Shown piece after piece: positions 43,550 through 53,073 of a DNA stretch of 64,000 bases. This DNA is from Burkholderia cenocepacia (lineage in GTDB: Bacteria > Pseudomonadota > Gammaproteobacteria > Burkholderiales > Burkholderiaceae), in assembly GCF_014211915.1 (NCBI RefSeq), contig NZ_CP060039.1:2356001-2420000 (forward strand), in the 5' to 3' direction. Under the pieces are notes generated by a model. That model searched no databases. It was not told where the DNA came from and saw nothing but the letters and a program-made list of their open reading frames with translations. The translations under genes were made by a program, and so were the position numbers. The stretch's first letter is position 1; every line of letters starts with the position of its first letter.

Positions 43550-46500
43550 ATGCATCTGCTGCGCACCACGCCGGGCGGCTTCGTCGACGATACGCAGGGC
43601 GTCGTCCGGATCGACCAGCAGCCGGCCGACATCGTGATCCTGAGTTCGGCCGACACGACGCTGTCGCTGCTCGCGAGCGTCGTGCCGCACTTGCCCGCCG
43701 GGTTCCCGAGCGTGCGGCTCGCGAACGTCACGTTCCTGCGGCAGCCGGCGTCGGTCGATTTCTACGTCGACGACGTGCTGCGCCACGCGAAGACGGTCGT
43801 GATCGATCATCTCGGCGGCGAAGCGTACTGGCCGTACGGGATCGAGCAGGCCGTGTCGCTCGCATCGAAGCGCGGGCAGCAGCTCGCGATGTTCTCGGGC
43901 GACCTGCAGGAAGACCCGAATCTCGTCGCGAAAAGCACGGTCAAGCCCGAGCTGTGCCGACTGTGGTGGCGCTACCTGCGCGAAGGCGGCGTGCACAACG
44001 CCGACGCGCTGCTGCGCAGCATCGCGTTTCACACGTTCGGCTTCGGCGACGAACCCGAACCGCCGCGCCCGCTGCCGGCCGCCGCGCTGTATCACCCGGC
44101 GCGCGACCGCGCGAGCGTCGACGACTGGCGACCGCGCTGGACGCCCGGCGCGCCGGTCGTCGCGATCCTGTTCTATCGCGCGCACTGGCAGGCCGCGAAC
44201 ACGGCCGTGTTCGACGCGCTGGCCGACGCACTGATCGACGAAGGGCTGAACCCGCTCCCGATCGCGGTGACGTCGCTGAAGGATGCGGTGAGCCGCGAGG
44301 TCATCACGCAGCTCTGCGATACGCACGGCGTCGCGCTCGTGCTGAATACCACCGCGTTCGCGGCCGGCGCGATCGACAGCCCCGAGCACGACGTGCTCGC
44401 GGGCGACGCGCCGGTGCTGCAGGTGATCCTGTCCGGCGGCAATCGCGATGCGTGGGTGGCCGACAACCAGGGCCTGCACGCACGCGACATCGCGATGCAT
44501 ATCGCGCTGCCCGAAGTCGACGGGCGCATCGTCACGCGCGCGGTGAGCTTCAAGGGGCTCGCGTATCGCTGCCCGCATACCGAGGTCGACGTCGTGCGCT
44601 ACCAGCCGGATGCGGAGCGGATCGCGTTCGTCGCGGCGCTCGCGCGCGGCTGGTGCCGGCTGCGTACGCTGGACAACACCGACAAGCGCATCGCGCTGGT
44701 TCTCGCCAACTATCCGCAAAGCGAAGGGCGGATCGGCAACGGCGTCGGGCTCGACACGCCGGCCTCCGCGCTGTGCGTGCTCGCGGCGCTGCGCGACGCT
44801 GGCTACACGGTGGCCGACCTGCCGCCCGACGGCGACGCGCTGATCGCGCGACTCACCGAAGGCGTGACCAACGATCCCGCCGTGCGCATGCTGCGTCCCG
44901 CGTTTCAGAGTTACGCGCTGGCCGACTACGTCGCGCGTTTCGCGCGGCTGCCGGCGGCCGTACGCGACGCGCTGAACGCACGCTGGGGGCCGCCCGAAGC
45001 GGACCCGACGCTGCGGCAACGGCGTTTCACGATCGCCGGCTGGCGCGCGGGCAACGTGTTCGTCGGCATCCAGCCGTCGCGTTCGCGCGGCGAGAACGAC
45101 TACGCGAGCTACCACGATGCCGACCTCGTGCCGCCGCACGCGTATCTCGCGTTCTATTTCTGGCTGCGCGATGCGTATCGCGTCGACGCGGTCATCCATC
45201 TTGGCAAGCACGGCAATCTCGAGTGGCTGCCGGGCAAGAGCGTCGCGCTGTCCGACGCGTGCTGGCCCGACCTGACGCTCGGGCCGCTGCCGCACCTGTA
45301 TCCGTTCATCGTCAACGATCCGGGCGAGGGCAGCCAGGCGAAGCGCCGCGCGCAAGCCGTAATCGTCGATCACCTGATGCCGCCGCTCACGCGCGCGGAA
45401 AACTACGGCCCGCTGCAGGATCTCGAACGGCAGGTCGACGAATACTACGAAGCGCTGATGGTCGATGCGCGGCGCGCGAAGCTGTTGCGCAAGACAATCC
45501 TCGCGACGATCGCCGAGCATCGGCTGCACGACGAGCTGAGCGTGTCGCCGCCGCGCGATGCGGGCGACGAGGATGCGCTGCTCACGCGCGTCGACGCGTG
45601 GCTGTGCGAATTGAAGGAAGCACAGATTCGCGACGGGCTGCACGTGTTCGGCGCGTCGCCGGTCGAGCGCCAGCGGCGCGACACGCTGCTCGCGTTGGCT
45701 CGTTTTCCGGTCGGCGACGGCAAGGGCGAACGGGCCGGGCTGATCGGCGCACTCGCGCGTGACCTCGCGCTCGGCGACGCTTTCGATCCGCTCGCAGCCG
45801 ACTGGGCCGCGCCGTGGACCGGGCCGCGGCCGGCCGTGCTGCAGGCGCTCGACGCGTCGCCGTGGCGTCATGCCGGCGATACGCGCGAGCGGCTCGAACG
45901 GCTTGCGCAGCACTGGCTGGACGCCGTGTGCGGCGGCGCTTCAGACGAACTCGGCATCGACATGCCGCCGCCCGGCGCATGGCCGCATACGCTCGCGGTG
46001 CTGGAACGCGTGCGTTCGACGCTGTTGCCCGCACTCGATGCGTGCGGCGGTGAGGAAATGCGTCAGCTGCTGCGCGGGCTCGACGGCCGCTTCGTACCCC
46101 GGGGGCGAGCGGCTCGCCGTCGCGCGGCCGTCCCGACGTGCTGCCCACGGGCCGCAACTTCTACTCGGTCGATACGCGCGCGGTGCCGACGCAGGCCGCG
46201 TGGTCGCTCGGCCTGAAATCCGCGCAACAACTGATCGAACGCCATCTGCAGGATCACGGCGACTATCCGCGCGCGATCGGGCTGTCGGTGTGGGGGACGG
46301 CCACGATGCGCACCGGCGGCGACGACATCGCGCAGGCGTTCGCGCTGATCGGCGTGCGGCCGAAATGGGCGCACGGCAGCCATCGCGTGACCGACTTCGA
46401 GATCCTGCCGATCGAGATCTTCGACCGGCCACGCATCGACGTGACGCTGCGCGTGTCGGGTTTCTTCCGCGACGCGTTCCCGAACCTGATGCACCTGTTC

Positions 46501-47358
46501 GACGCGGCCGTGCAGGCCGTCGCCGCGCTCGACGAGCCCGAAGAGCTGAATCCGATTCGCGCACGCATCGAGCGCGAACGGGAGAAGTGGATCGCGCAGG
46601 GCGTGGCGCCCGACGAAGCGCGCCGGCGCGCCGGCTGGCGCGTGTTCGGCGCACGGCCGGGCAGCTACGGCGCCGGCCTGCAGGACCTGATCGATCAGCG
46701 CCGCTGGCAGACCGACGCCGATCTCGCGGATGCCTACCGTCAATGGGGCGGCCATGCGTACGCGCAGAACAGCGCGGGCGATGCAGCGCCCGACGTGTTC
46801 GGCGAAAGGCTCGCGACGATCGACGTCGTCGTGCAGAACCAGGACAGCCGCGAGCACGACATCCTCGATTCGAACGACTACTACCAGTTCCAGGGCGGGA
46901 TGACGGCGGCCGTGCGGCACCTGTCCGGGCAGCAGCCGAGCATCTACCACGGCGACCATGCGAACCCGGTCGCGCCGAAGATGCGCACGCTGCGCGAGGA
47001 GATCGCCCGCGTGATCCGCTCGCGCGTCGTCAATCCGAAATGGCTCGACGGCGTGAAGCGTCACGGCTACAAGGGCGCGGCCGAGCTGGCCGCGACCGTC
47101 GACTACCTGTACGGCTATGACGCGACCGCGCGCGTGCTGTCCGATCACCAGTACGCGCTCGTCGCCGACGCGTACCTGTTCGACGACGCCACCCGCGCGT
47201 TCCTCGAACGGCACAACCCGAAGGCGCTGCACGGCATCTGCGAACGCTTCGTCGAAGCGATGCAGCGCGGGCTGTGGCAGCAGCCCGGCCCCTATCGCGA
47301 GCGGATCGAAGCGGTGTGGCTCGCCAGCGAACAACGCCAGGAAGGAGGACGGCCATGA
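43550..47358 (+). pseudogene. cobN: Cobaltochelatase large subunit CobN, single-base frameshift
   Basis: The first ~850 codons (43550 to about 46100) encode CobN (FYFWLRDAYRVDAVIHLGKHGNLEWLPGKSVALSD, YPFIVNDPGEGSQAKRR). At LDGRFVP the frame is lost in CCCCGGGGG (46097-46105). The expected PPG-type segment and RPDVLPTGRNFYSVD continue one frame over and run to 47358. One extra base restores an intact protein of about 1270 residues. CobN with ATPase partners inserts cobalt into hydrogenobyrinate a,c-diamide, ATP-dependently, in the aerobic pathway. The stop overlaps the next gene as ATGA. It is either a sequencing error in a G/C run or a real mutation; a paired -1 frame shift also occurs in cobB. 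Confidence 0.87.
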
Positions 47359-48431
47359 CCGATCCGACCACGCACCGCGCCCGCGCGGTTTTTCCGTTTG
47401 CGGCGCTCGTCGCGCAGGACGCGTTGCAGCAGGCGCTGCTGCTTGCCGCGATCGATCCGTCGCTCGGCGGCGTGCTCGTCAGCGGCCCGCGCGGCACCGC
47501 GAAATCGACGGCCGCGCGCGGCCTGGCGGAGCTGCTGCCGGAAGGGCAGTTCGTCACGCTGCCGCTGTCGGCGAGCGACGAGCAGGTGACGGGCACGCTC
47601 GATCTCGCGCATGCGCTGGCCGAAAACGGCGTGCGTTTTCGGCCCGGCCTGCTGGCGCGCGCGCATCTCGGCGTGCTGTACGTCGACGAAGTGAACCTGC
47701 TTGCCGACGGGCTCGTCGATACGCTGCTCGACGTCGCCGCGAGCGGCGTGAACATCGTCGAGCGCGATGGCGTGTCGCATGCGCACGATGCGCGTTTCGT
47801 GCTGGTCGGCACGATGAACCCCGAGGAGGGCGAGTTGCGCCCGCAGTTGCTGGACCGCTTCGGGCTGATGGTCGAGCTGGAGAACTGCTTCGACGCCGCC
47901 CAGCGCGAGCGGATCGTGAAGGCGCGACTCGCGTTCGATCTCGATCCGGATGCGTTTCGCGCGCGTCATGCGGCGGCCCAGCAGGAACTCGCGGACCGCA
48001 TTCATGCGGCGCGCGCGCGGCTGCCGGCGCTCGATTTCGACGATGCGGTCCATGCGCACGTCAGCGCACTGTGCATCGACGCGGCCGTCGACGGGTTGCG
48101 GGCCGATCTCGTGATGCTGCGCGCCGCGCGTGCGCTGGCCGCACTGGAACAGGACGACGCGGTGACGGTATCGCATGTGGCGCGCGTGGCCGAAGCCGTG
48201 CTGCGGCACCGGCGCCACGCGGGGCCGCCGCCGTCGCAGTCGTCGTCGCAACACGGTGGCGAACGCGACGATCGTTCGCGGTCGGACACACCACGGCAGC
48301 CTGACAAGCGACAGGACGACACGAAGGCCGACGCGTCCGCATCGCAGGGCGACTGGGGCTACTTGCCGCCCGAACCGGCGGGGCTGCGCGACGTGAAAAG
48401 CGTGGTACCGCTGCCGCTAAAAAAACGCTGA
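47355..48431 (+). CDS. ChlI-like AAA+ chelatase subunit (unshifted product)
   Basis: This 358-residue AAA+ ATPase is of the magnesium-chelatase ChlI/BchI type. Walker A is GPRGTAKST (44-52), Walker B is VLYVDE (107-112), followed by NLLADGLVDTLLD, GTMNPEEGELRPQLLDRFGL and a helical C-terminal part. A long polar linker (about 300-345) then precedes the stop. The start at 47355 has GGAAGGAGG upstream and overlaps the cobN stop. With CobN it should act as the small motor subunit of the cobalt chelatase (the usual CobS is absent from this window). The gene ends in CTA AAA AAA CGC TGA, a slippery site, so ribosomes slipping -1 read on into the VWA-encoding frame. Confidence 0.9.
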   Translation: MTDPTTHRARAVFPFAALVAQDALQQALLLAAIDPSLGGVLVSGPRGTAKSTAARGLAELLPEGQFVTLPLSASDEQVTGTLDLAHALAENGVRFRPGLLARAHLGVLYVDEVNLLADGLVDTLLDVAASGVNIVERDGVSHAHDARFVLVGTMNPEEGELRPQLLDRFGLMVELENCFDAAQRERIVKARLAFDLDPDAFRARHAAAQQELADRIHAARARLPALDFDDAVHAHVSALCIDAAVDGLRADLVMLRAARALAALEQDDAVTVSHVARVAEAVLRHRRHAGPPPSQSSSQHGGERDDRSRSDTPRQPDKRQDDTKADASASQGDWGYLPPEPAGLRDVKSVVPLPLKKR

Positions 48432-48479
48432 GCCATCGAGCCGGCGCCGCCGCGAACGCGATTCGCGGTCCTCGATGGC
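48419..48479 (+). other. Programmed -1 ribosomal frameshift signal
   Basis: The heptamer A AAA AAA (48419-48425) lies in the correct phase for -1 slippage. The zero-frame stop TGA follows one codon later (48429-48431). After a 6-nt spacer comes a two-tier hairpin: a perfect 9-bp outer stem GCCATCGAG (48432-48440) / CTCGATGGC (48471-48479) around a perfect 7-bp inner stem CCGCGAA (48450-48456) / TTCGCGG (48462-48468). Slippage joins residues 1-357 of the ChlI frame to 227 residues of the VWA frame, giving a 584-residue ChlD-like protein. Frameshifting in chlD genes of B12 producers has been reported (Antonov, Mol Biol Evol 2020, from memory). Confidence 0.85.
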
Positions 48480-49108
48480 AGTCAGGCGCGGCCGCGCGCG
48501 TGCAGGGCACGGTGCGCGCCGGCACGGCCGTCGCGTGGCCGGCGACGCTCGCCGCGAAACGCGGCGGCCCGCTGCATCGCGGGCATCTGCGCTTCGGGAA
48601 ACGCGCGGGCACGCCGCGTGCGCTGCATTGCTTCGTGCTCGACTGTTCGGCGTCGATGTTGTCGCACGACCGGCTCGCGCTCGCGAAGGGGCTGATCGTC
48701 GCGTATTTCGATCAGGCCGCGCGTGAGCGGGTCGAAACCGCGCTGATTTGCTTCGGCGGCCAAGGCGCCGCGCGGCGCTTCGGCCCCGCCGTGCCGCGCT
48801 GGTGGAACGCGCGCTGGCTAGAACCGGTCGACGGCGGCGGCGGCACGCCGCTCGCGGACGGCATCGCGGCCGCCGCACGCTTGCTGGCCAGCGCTGCGCG
48901 CCGCGAGCCGGGCAAGCAGCGCTGGCTGTGGGTGCTGTCCGACGGGCGCACGCGCGAGATGCCGGCCAGACCGGCGGCGGCCGATCACGTCGTGTTCGTC
49001 GACTTCGACGACGCGGCCGTGCGGATCGGGCAGGGCGCGCGGCTCGCCGCGGCGTGGGGCGCGCAGTGGATGACGGCCGACGCGCTTCGCACCGATCTCG
49101 CCGGCTGA
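48425..49108 (+). CDS. VWA part of ChlD-like chelatase subunit, reached by -1 frameshift
   Basis: This frame is open from the slippery site and encodes 227 residues. First comes a basic linker (THLSHRAG-like start, RGPRWQSG), then a ChlD-type integrin I/VWA domain. MIDAS residues are visible: D-C-S-A-S (430, 432 and 434 in the fused numbering), GGGGTPLADG and WVLSDGRT. Fused to the upstream AAA+ domain it makes a 584-residue medium chelatase subunit. A separate start is poorly supported: the first candidate, GTG at 48500, has no ribosome binding site and would discard conserved-looking linker. The gene cluster has no other medium or small chelatase subunit. Confidence 0.82.
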   Translation, partial: TLSHRAGAAANAIRGPRWQSGAAARVQGTVRAGTAVAWPATLAAKRGGPLHRGHLRFGKRAGTPRALHCFVLDCSASMLSHDRLALAKGLIVAYFDQAARERVETALICFGGQGAARRFGPAVPRWWNARWLEPVDGGGGTPLADGIAAAARLLASAARREPGKQRWLWVLSDGRTREMPARPAAADHVVFVDFDDAAVRIGQGARLAAAWGAQWMTADALRTDLAG

Positions 49109-49169
49109 TGGCCGGCCGGCGGTGCGCTATGATCGCCGCTTCTGCTTCCGCTCACTGGAAACCCCCGTC

Positions 49170-49622
49170 ATGCAAGTACTGGTCGATGCCGACGCGTGTC
49201 CCGCCGTCATCAAGGACATGCTGTTCCGCGCCGCGCGTCGTGCCGAGATCTGCGTGACGCTGGTCGCGAACCAGTTTCTACGCACGCCGCCGTCGCCGTT
49301 CATCAAGGCCGTGCAGGTGCCGGCCGGTTTCGACGTGGCCGACGCGCGCATCGTCGAGCTGGCGGAGCCCGGCGATCTCGTGATCACCGCCGACATCCCG
49401 CTGGCCGCCGCCGTGCTCGACAAGGGCGCGCATGCGCTCGACCCGCGCGGCAACTGGTTCAGCCGCGAGAACATCGAGGAGCGCCTGTCGACGCGCGCGA
49501 TGATGGAGCAGTTGCGCAGCGCGGGCATCGATACGGGCGGGCCGGCGCCGTTCAGCGCGCGCGACGGCAAGACGTTCGCGTCGCAGCTAGACCGCTTCCT
49601 GGCGCGGCACGGCAAGCCGTAA
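49170..49622 (+). CDS. YaiI/YqxD family protein (DUF188)
   Basis: This 150-residue protein matches the UPF0178/DUF188 family: MQVLVDADACPAVIKDMLFRAA at the start, GDLVITADIPLAAAVLDKGA in the middle and SRENIEERLSTR later. The fold is PIN-like with conserved Asp residues (D6, D8), and a nuclease activity has been suggested but the role is not established. The start at 49170 fits the conserved N-terminus; in-frame ATG at 49122 is upstream of it. It stands 61 nt after the chelatase gene and is probably unrelated to B12. Confidence 0.85.
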   Translation: MQVLVDADACPAVIKDMLFRAARRAEICVTLVANQFLRTPPSPFIKAVQVPAGFDVADARIVELAEPGDLVITADIPLAAAVLDKGAHALDPRGNWFSRENIEERLSTRAMMEQLRSAGIDTGGPAPFSARDGKTFASQLDRFLARHGKP

Positions 49623-49707
49623 CGGCACACGTCGGCGCCCGGCCAGGATGCAGGTTCGCGCCGACGCTGCTATCGTGGGGCGAGAACCCCAACACAGGAG
49701 CGCATGC

Positions 49708-50280
49708 GTGTCACCCACCCAACTTCTCGTTCCGACCTACACCCAGATGTTGCGCGCGCAGTCCGCGTGGCTCGACAAGGCGGTCGCCCATCGGCGGGCC
49801 GCGGGCGACGAACCCGACGCGGCGATGACGCTGAGGCTCGCCCCCGACATGTATCCGCTCTCCGCCCAGGTTCGCTTCTCGTGTTTCCAGGCGATGGAGC
49901 CGGTTTACCGGCTGCGCGGCGAACCGCTGCCGGCGGCGTTGCTGGCCTTGCGCGAGGCGGGCTGGAACGCGGATGCGCAACCCGGTTCGCCGGCCGATGC
50001 GCAAGCGATCATCGCCGGCACGCTCGCCTTTCTCGGCGAACTTGCCCCCGATGCGCTCGACGGCGGCGCCGCGCTGCCGATCGCGCTCGAACTGCCGAAC
50101 GGGATCGCGTTCGACATGACGGGCGAACAGTATGCGCGCGACTGGGCGCTGCCGCAGTTCTACTTCCACGCGATCGCCGCGTACGCGATCCTGCGCCATC
50201 ACGGCGTCGAACTCGGCAAGGCCGATTACGTGCCGCACATGCTCGCGTACGTGCGGCCGGGCACGATTCCGCAAGGTTGA
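49708..50280 (+). CDS. DUF1993 family protein
   Basis: This 190-residue protein looks like the DUF1993 family, all-helical and related to DinB-like four-helix bundles. It has TYTQMLRAQSAWLDKAVAH near the start, then LRLAPDMYPLSAQVRFSC and DWALPQFYFHAIAAYAILRHHGVELGKADYV. The start is GTG at 49708 with CAGGAG 7 nt upstream. No function is known; the family recollection is moderate. It is followed 24 nt later by a phosphatase-like gene. Confidence 0.75.
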   Translation: MSPTQLLVPTYTQMLRAQSAWLDKAVAHRRAAGDEPDAAMTLRLAPDMYPLSAQVRFSCFQAMEPVYRLRGEPLPAALLALREAGWNADAQPGSPADAQAIIAGTLAFLGELAPDALDGGAALPIALELPNGIAFDMTGEQYARDWALPQFYFHAIAAYAILRHHGVELGKADYVPHMLAYVRPGTIPQG

Positions 50281-50304
50281 GCCCCTCGGGCGCCGCGCAG
50301 CGAC

Positions 50305-50631
50305 ATGACACGCGCACTGTTCATCTGCAGCCGCAACCGGCTGCGCAGCCCGACGGCCGAAGCCGTGTTCGCCGCGTGGCCCGGCATCCAAACCGACTCC
50401 GCGGGCCTCGCGCCCGACGCGGACGTGCGGCTCTCCGTCGAGCAACTCGACTGGGCGGACATCGTGTTCGTGATGGAGCGCGCGCACCGGGCCAGGCTGT
50501 CGGCGCAATTCGGCGCGCATCTGAAGCACCGGAAGATCGTCTGCCTCGACATTCCCGACCGCTACGCATTCATGCAGCCCGAACTCGTCGCCCTGCTCGA
50601 ACGCAAGGCAGGCCCGTTCCTGCGCGCGTAA
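50305..50631 (+). CDS. Low-molecular-weight protein tyrosine phosphatase-like protein
   Basis: This 108-residue protein has a P-loop-like CSRNRLRSPT (C8-x5-R14-S), matching the LMW-PTP active site, at the usual N-terminal position. The later Asp in LDIPDRY resembles the general acid loop (DP/IPD). It is shorter than typical LMW-PTP (about 150 residues), a subgroup common in Burkholderia and Pseudomonas. Dephosphorylation of a protein or arsenate-like substrate is possible. No regulatory context is visible. Confidence 0.8.
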   Translation: MTRALFICSRNRLRSPTAEAVFAAWPGIQTDSAGLAPDADVRLSVEQLDWADIVFVMERAHRARLSAQFGAHLKHRKIVCLDIPDRYAFMQPELVALLERKAGPFLRA

Positions 50632-50664
50632 TCGCCGCAATCGGTGCCCGAGCCGACATTGATC

Positions 50665-51087
50665 TCAGCGCAGCGGCCCGCTCGCGAACGCAGAAAAACA
50701 GTCGAGCCGCAGGAGCTCGATGATCTTGCGCGTCGGCACGCTGGCCTGCAGCGTGTCGAGCCGGTCGACGGTGAACCACTTGCAGCGGGCGATCTCGTTG
50801 CTGGCACGCGGTGTCAGGTGCGCCGGCACGTCGGCCACGAACACGTGATGCAGCTTCGTCAGTCCGCCGAACTGCACCGCGTAGTCGAGCGCGAGCCCCT
50901 CCAGCTGCGTTTCCTCCGCGAGTTCCCGCTGCGCGGCCTCAAGCGGCGTCTCGCCGCGCCGGATCGTGCCGCCGGGCAGCGACCAGCGCGCCGCGGTGCG
51001 CGCGACCAGCAGCACGCTGCTGCGCTGGCGGCACACGATCGTGGCGCGTTCCTTGATGACGGCGAGGGTATCCGGCCCGGTGCTCAT
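50665..51087 (-). CDS. NUDIX hydrolase
   Basis: This 140-residue protein has a complete Nudix box, G-T-I-R-R-G-E-x7-RELAEE (GGTIRRGETPLEAAQRELAEE), placed centrally. The family cleaves nucleoside diphosphates linked to another moiety; the substrate cannot be told. The ATG at 51087 (MSTGPDTLAVIKERATIVC) fits the domain boundary; the frame extends upstream without similarity. It is convergent with the phosphatase gene. Confidence 0.85.
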   Translation of the reverse strand: MSTGPDTLAVIKERATIVCRQRSSVLLVARTAARWSLPGGTIRRGETPLEAAQRELAEETQLEGLALDYAVQFGGLTKLHHVFVADVPAHLTPRASNEIARCKWFTVDRLDTLQASVPTRKIIELLRLDCFSAFASGPLR

Positions 51088-51239
51088 GTTCGGCAAAACA
51101 GGTGCTGAATCGTGGAGAAAAACCGGCGCCGGCCATGCGGGGGCCGGCAGCAGACGGCGACGGCATGCAGGCCGCCGCGCCGATGTTACCGGCCGTTCGT
51201 GACAGTTCCGTGCACCGCGGTCGTGCCACGGACGACGGC

Positions 51240-51500
51240 TCACGCGTGCGTATAGATTCCGCTGCGCGCCGGCTTCGCGTGGCGCGAATGACGACGCTTG
51301 TGAACGGCACGCCGGTGATGCGGCGACGGCGCGGTGACGTGCCGGCGTGCAGGCGCGGGCCGGGCGGTGGGCGCGGCAGCGTGCGGCGCCGCGCCCGATA
51401 CCCCGGTTTGTCCTTCACCGAAGTGGAAAGTCTGGTTTTGCGCGTGCGCGACGCCCAGCGTCGATGCGAGTACGAAGGCCGCCAGCCACAACCGTTTCAT
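51240..51500 (-). CDS. Small secreted His/Arg/Pro-rich protein
   Basis: This 86-residue protein has a clear signal peptide (MKRLWLAAFVLASTLGVAHA, cleavage before QN). A short NQTFHFGEGQTGVSG segment follows, then a basic low-complexity tail rich in His, Arg, Pro and Ala. A periplasmic or extracellular location is expected. I do not recognise the family. It reads divergently from the CoA-transferase operon at 51777. Confidence 0.6.
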   Translation of the reverse strand: MKRLWLAAFVLASTLGVAHAQNQTFHFGEGQTGVSGAAPHAAAPTARPAPARRHVTAPSPHHRRAVHKRRHSRHAKPARSGIYTHA

Positions 51501-51645
51501 GAATATTTCGCCTTGTCATTGATGGGGATGAACCGTGCCGCCAGCTTAGCGAACGGCGGGGCGCGACCGCAACCGGCCCGTGTTCGATGTCGTCCCCGCT
51601 TGCGCGCGGCGACGTTCTCCGCGCGGCGGCCGGGTCCGTCCGGGC

Positions 51646-51684
51646 TTGACAACACAATTCCTCGGTGTGAATATAAATTCACAC
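51646..51684 (+). promoter_or_regulatory. Promoter with palindromic operator of the CoA-transferase operon
   Basis: -35 TTGACA (51646-51651) and a weak -10 around 51669-51677. A perfect inverted repeat GTGTGAAT-ATAA-ATTCACAC (51665-51684) covers the -10. Its position suits a repressor, and the IclR-family gene at the end of the same operon is the natural candidate. Confidence 0.65.
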
Positions 51685-51776
51685 ACAAGAATTATTCGTC
51701 GAATCCGGGAAGCCGCGTGCAAGCGCCGGGCCGCCGGAACCGGCAGTCCGATCAACCGGAACCAGGAGCGAGACGC

Positions 51777-52940
51777 ATGGCGGAACACGAGCAGCAGGGC
51801 GCGCTGGCGGGATTGCGCATCATCGATCTGTCGCGGGTGCTGGGCGGCCCGTACGCGACCCAGATCCTCGCCGATCACGGCGCGGAGGTGATCAAGGTCG
51901 AACCGCCGTCCGGCGACGAGACGCGCACATGGGGCCCGCCATTCGACGGCGACACCGCGTCGTACTTCCTCGGCGTGAACCGCAACAAGCTCGGCGTCGC
52001 GCTCGACCTGACGCAGCCGGCCGATCGCGAGCGGCTGCTCGGGCTGCTCGAACACGCGGACGCGCTCGTCGAGAACTTCAAGATCGGCACGATGGAGCGC
52101 TGGGGGCTCGGCTTCGACGCGCTGCATGCGCGGTTTCCGCGCCTCGTCTATTGCCGCGTGTCGGGTTTCGGCGCGGACGGCCCGCTCGGCGGGCTGCCGG
52201 GCTACGACGCGGCCGTGCAAGCGCTCGCCGGGCTGATGAGCGTCAACGGCGAAGCCGGTGGCGCGCCGCTGCGGGTCGGCGTGCCGATCGTCGATCTCGT
52301 CACGGGGTTGAACGCGGCGCTCGGCGTGCTGATGGCGCTGCGCGAACGCGACGCCAGCGGCCGCGGCCAGTTCGTCGAATCGACGCTGTTCGACTGCGCG
52401 CTGTCGATCCTGCATCCGCATACGCCGAACTTCTTCCATTCGGGCAACGCGCCCGTGCGCACCGGCAACGCGCATCCGAACATCACGCCGTACGACAGCT
52501 TTCCGACCGCGGGCGTCGACATCTTCCTGGCGGTCGGCAACAACGGGCAGTTCGCCGCGCTGTGCGACGTGCTCGGCACGCGCGACTGGCTCGACGATCC
52601 GCGTTTCGCGGACAACCGCGCGCGCAGCCAGCACCGCGCCGCGCTGCGCACGCTGCTCGAAACGGCGCTGGCCGCGCACGACGGCGCGACGCTCGCCGAA
52701 CGACTGATGCGCCGCGGCGTGCCGTGCGCGCCCGTGCTCGCGCTCGATGCGGCGCTCGACCACCCGCATGTCGCGCATCGGCGGATGAAGGTCGAGCTGG
52801 GCCGGCATCGCGGCATCGCGTCGCCGATCAAGCTCGGCCGCACGCCGGCTACGTACCGGCGTCCACCGCCCGCGCTGAACGAACATGCGGCGCAGGTGTT
52901 CGCGGACGACCACGACGACAACGACAACCGCCGGACCTGA
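51777..52940 (+). CDS. Family III CoA-transferase (CaiB/BaiF type)
   Basis: This 387-residue protein shows the CaiB/BaiF landmarks LRIIDLSRVLGGPYATQILADHGAEVIKVE, the region GDETRTWGPPF, and NRNKLGVALDLTQ, with Asp in PGYDAAVQALAGLMSVNG near the catalytic position. Such enzymes move CoA between a CoA thioester and a carboxylic acid. Start ATG at 51777 follows CCAGGAGCG. With the downstream citrate-type transporter and acyl-CoA dehydrogenase it suggests uptake, activation and oxidation of a di- or tricarboxylic acid; that is inference. The tail is Asp/Asn-rich (DDHDDNDN). Confidence 0.88.
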   Translation: MAEHEQQGALAGLRIIDLSRVLGGPYATQILADHGAEVIKVEPPSGDETRTWGPPFDGDTASYFLGVNRNKLGVALDLTQPADRERLLGLLEHADALVENFKIGTMERWGLGFDALHARFPRLVYCRVSGFGADGPLGGLPGYDAAVQALAGLMSVNGEAGGAPLRVGVPIVDLVTGLNAALGVLMALRERDASGRGQFVESTLFDCALSILHPHTPNFFHSGNAPVRTGNAHPNITPYDSFPTAGVDIFLAVGNNGQFAALCDVLGTRDWLDDPRFADNRARSQHRAALRTLLETALAAHDGATLAERLMRRGVPCAPVLALDAALDHPHVAHRRMKVELGRHRGIASPIKLGRTPATYRRPPPALNEHAAQVFADDHDDNDNRRT

Positions 52941-53073
52941 CCGGCATCGCGGCTGCCGACCGTGCCGCATTGCGGCGCCCGGCCACGCGCCGCGCACACC
53001 ATCATTCGGACATCACGCCGGCCCGCGCATCGACACGCCGCTCGATGCGCGCCGGCTGAAGAGGAGACGCATC

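Noticed and set aside
46097..46105. Programmed frameshift in cobN
   Set aside because: The slip site ACCCCGGGGGC is not a canonical tandem slippery heptamer and no strong downstream hairpin was seen; a single-base indel is simpler.
48500..49108. Stand-alone VWA protein starting at GTG 48500
   Set aside because: There is no ribosome binding site, the frame is open back to the slippery heptamer, and the hairpin and phase fit frameshifting better; kept only as an alternative.
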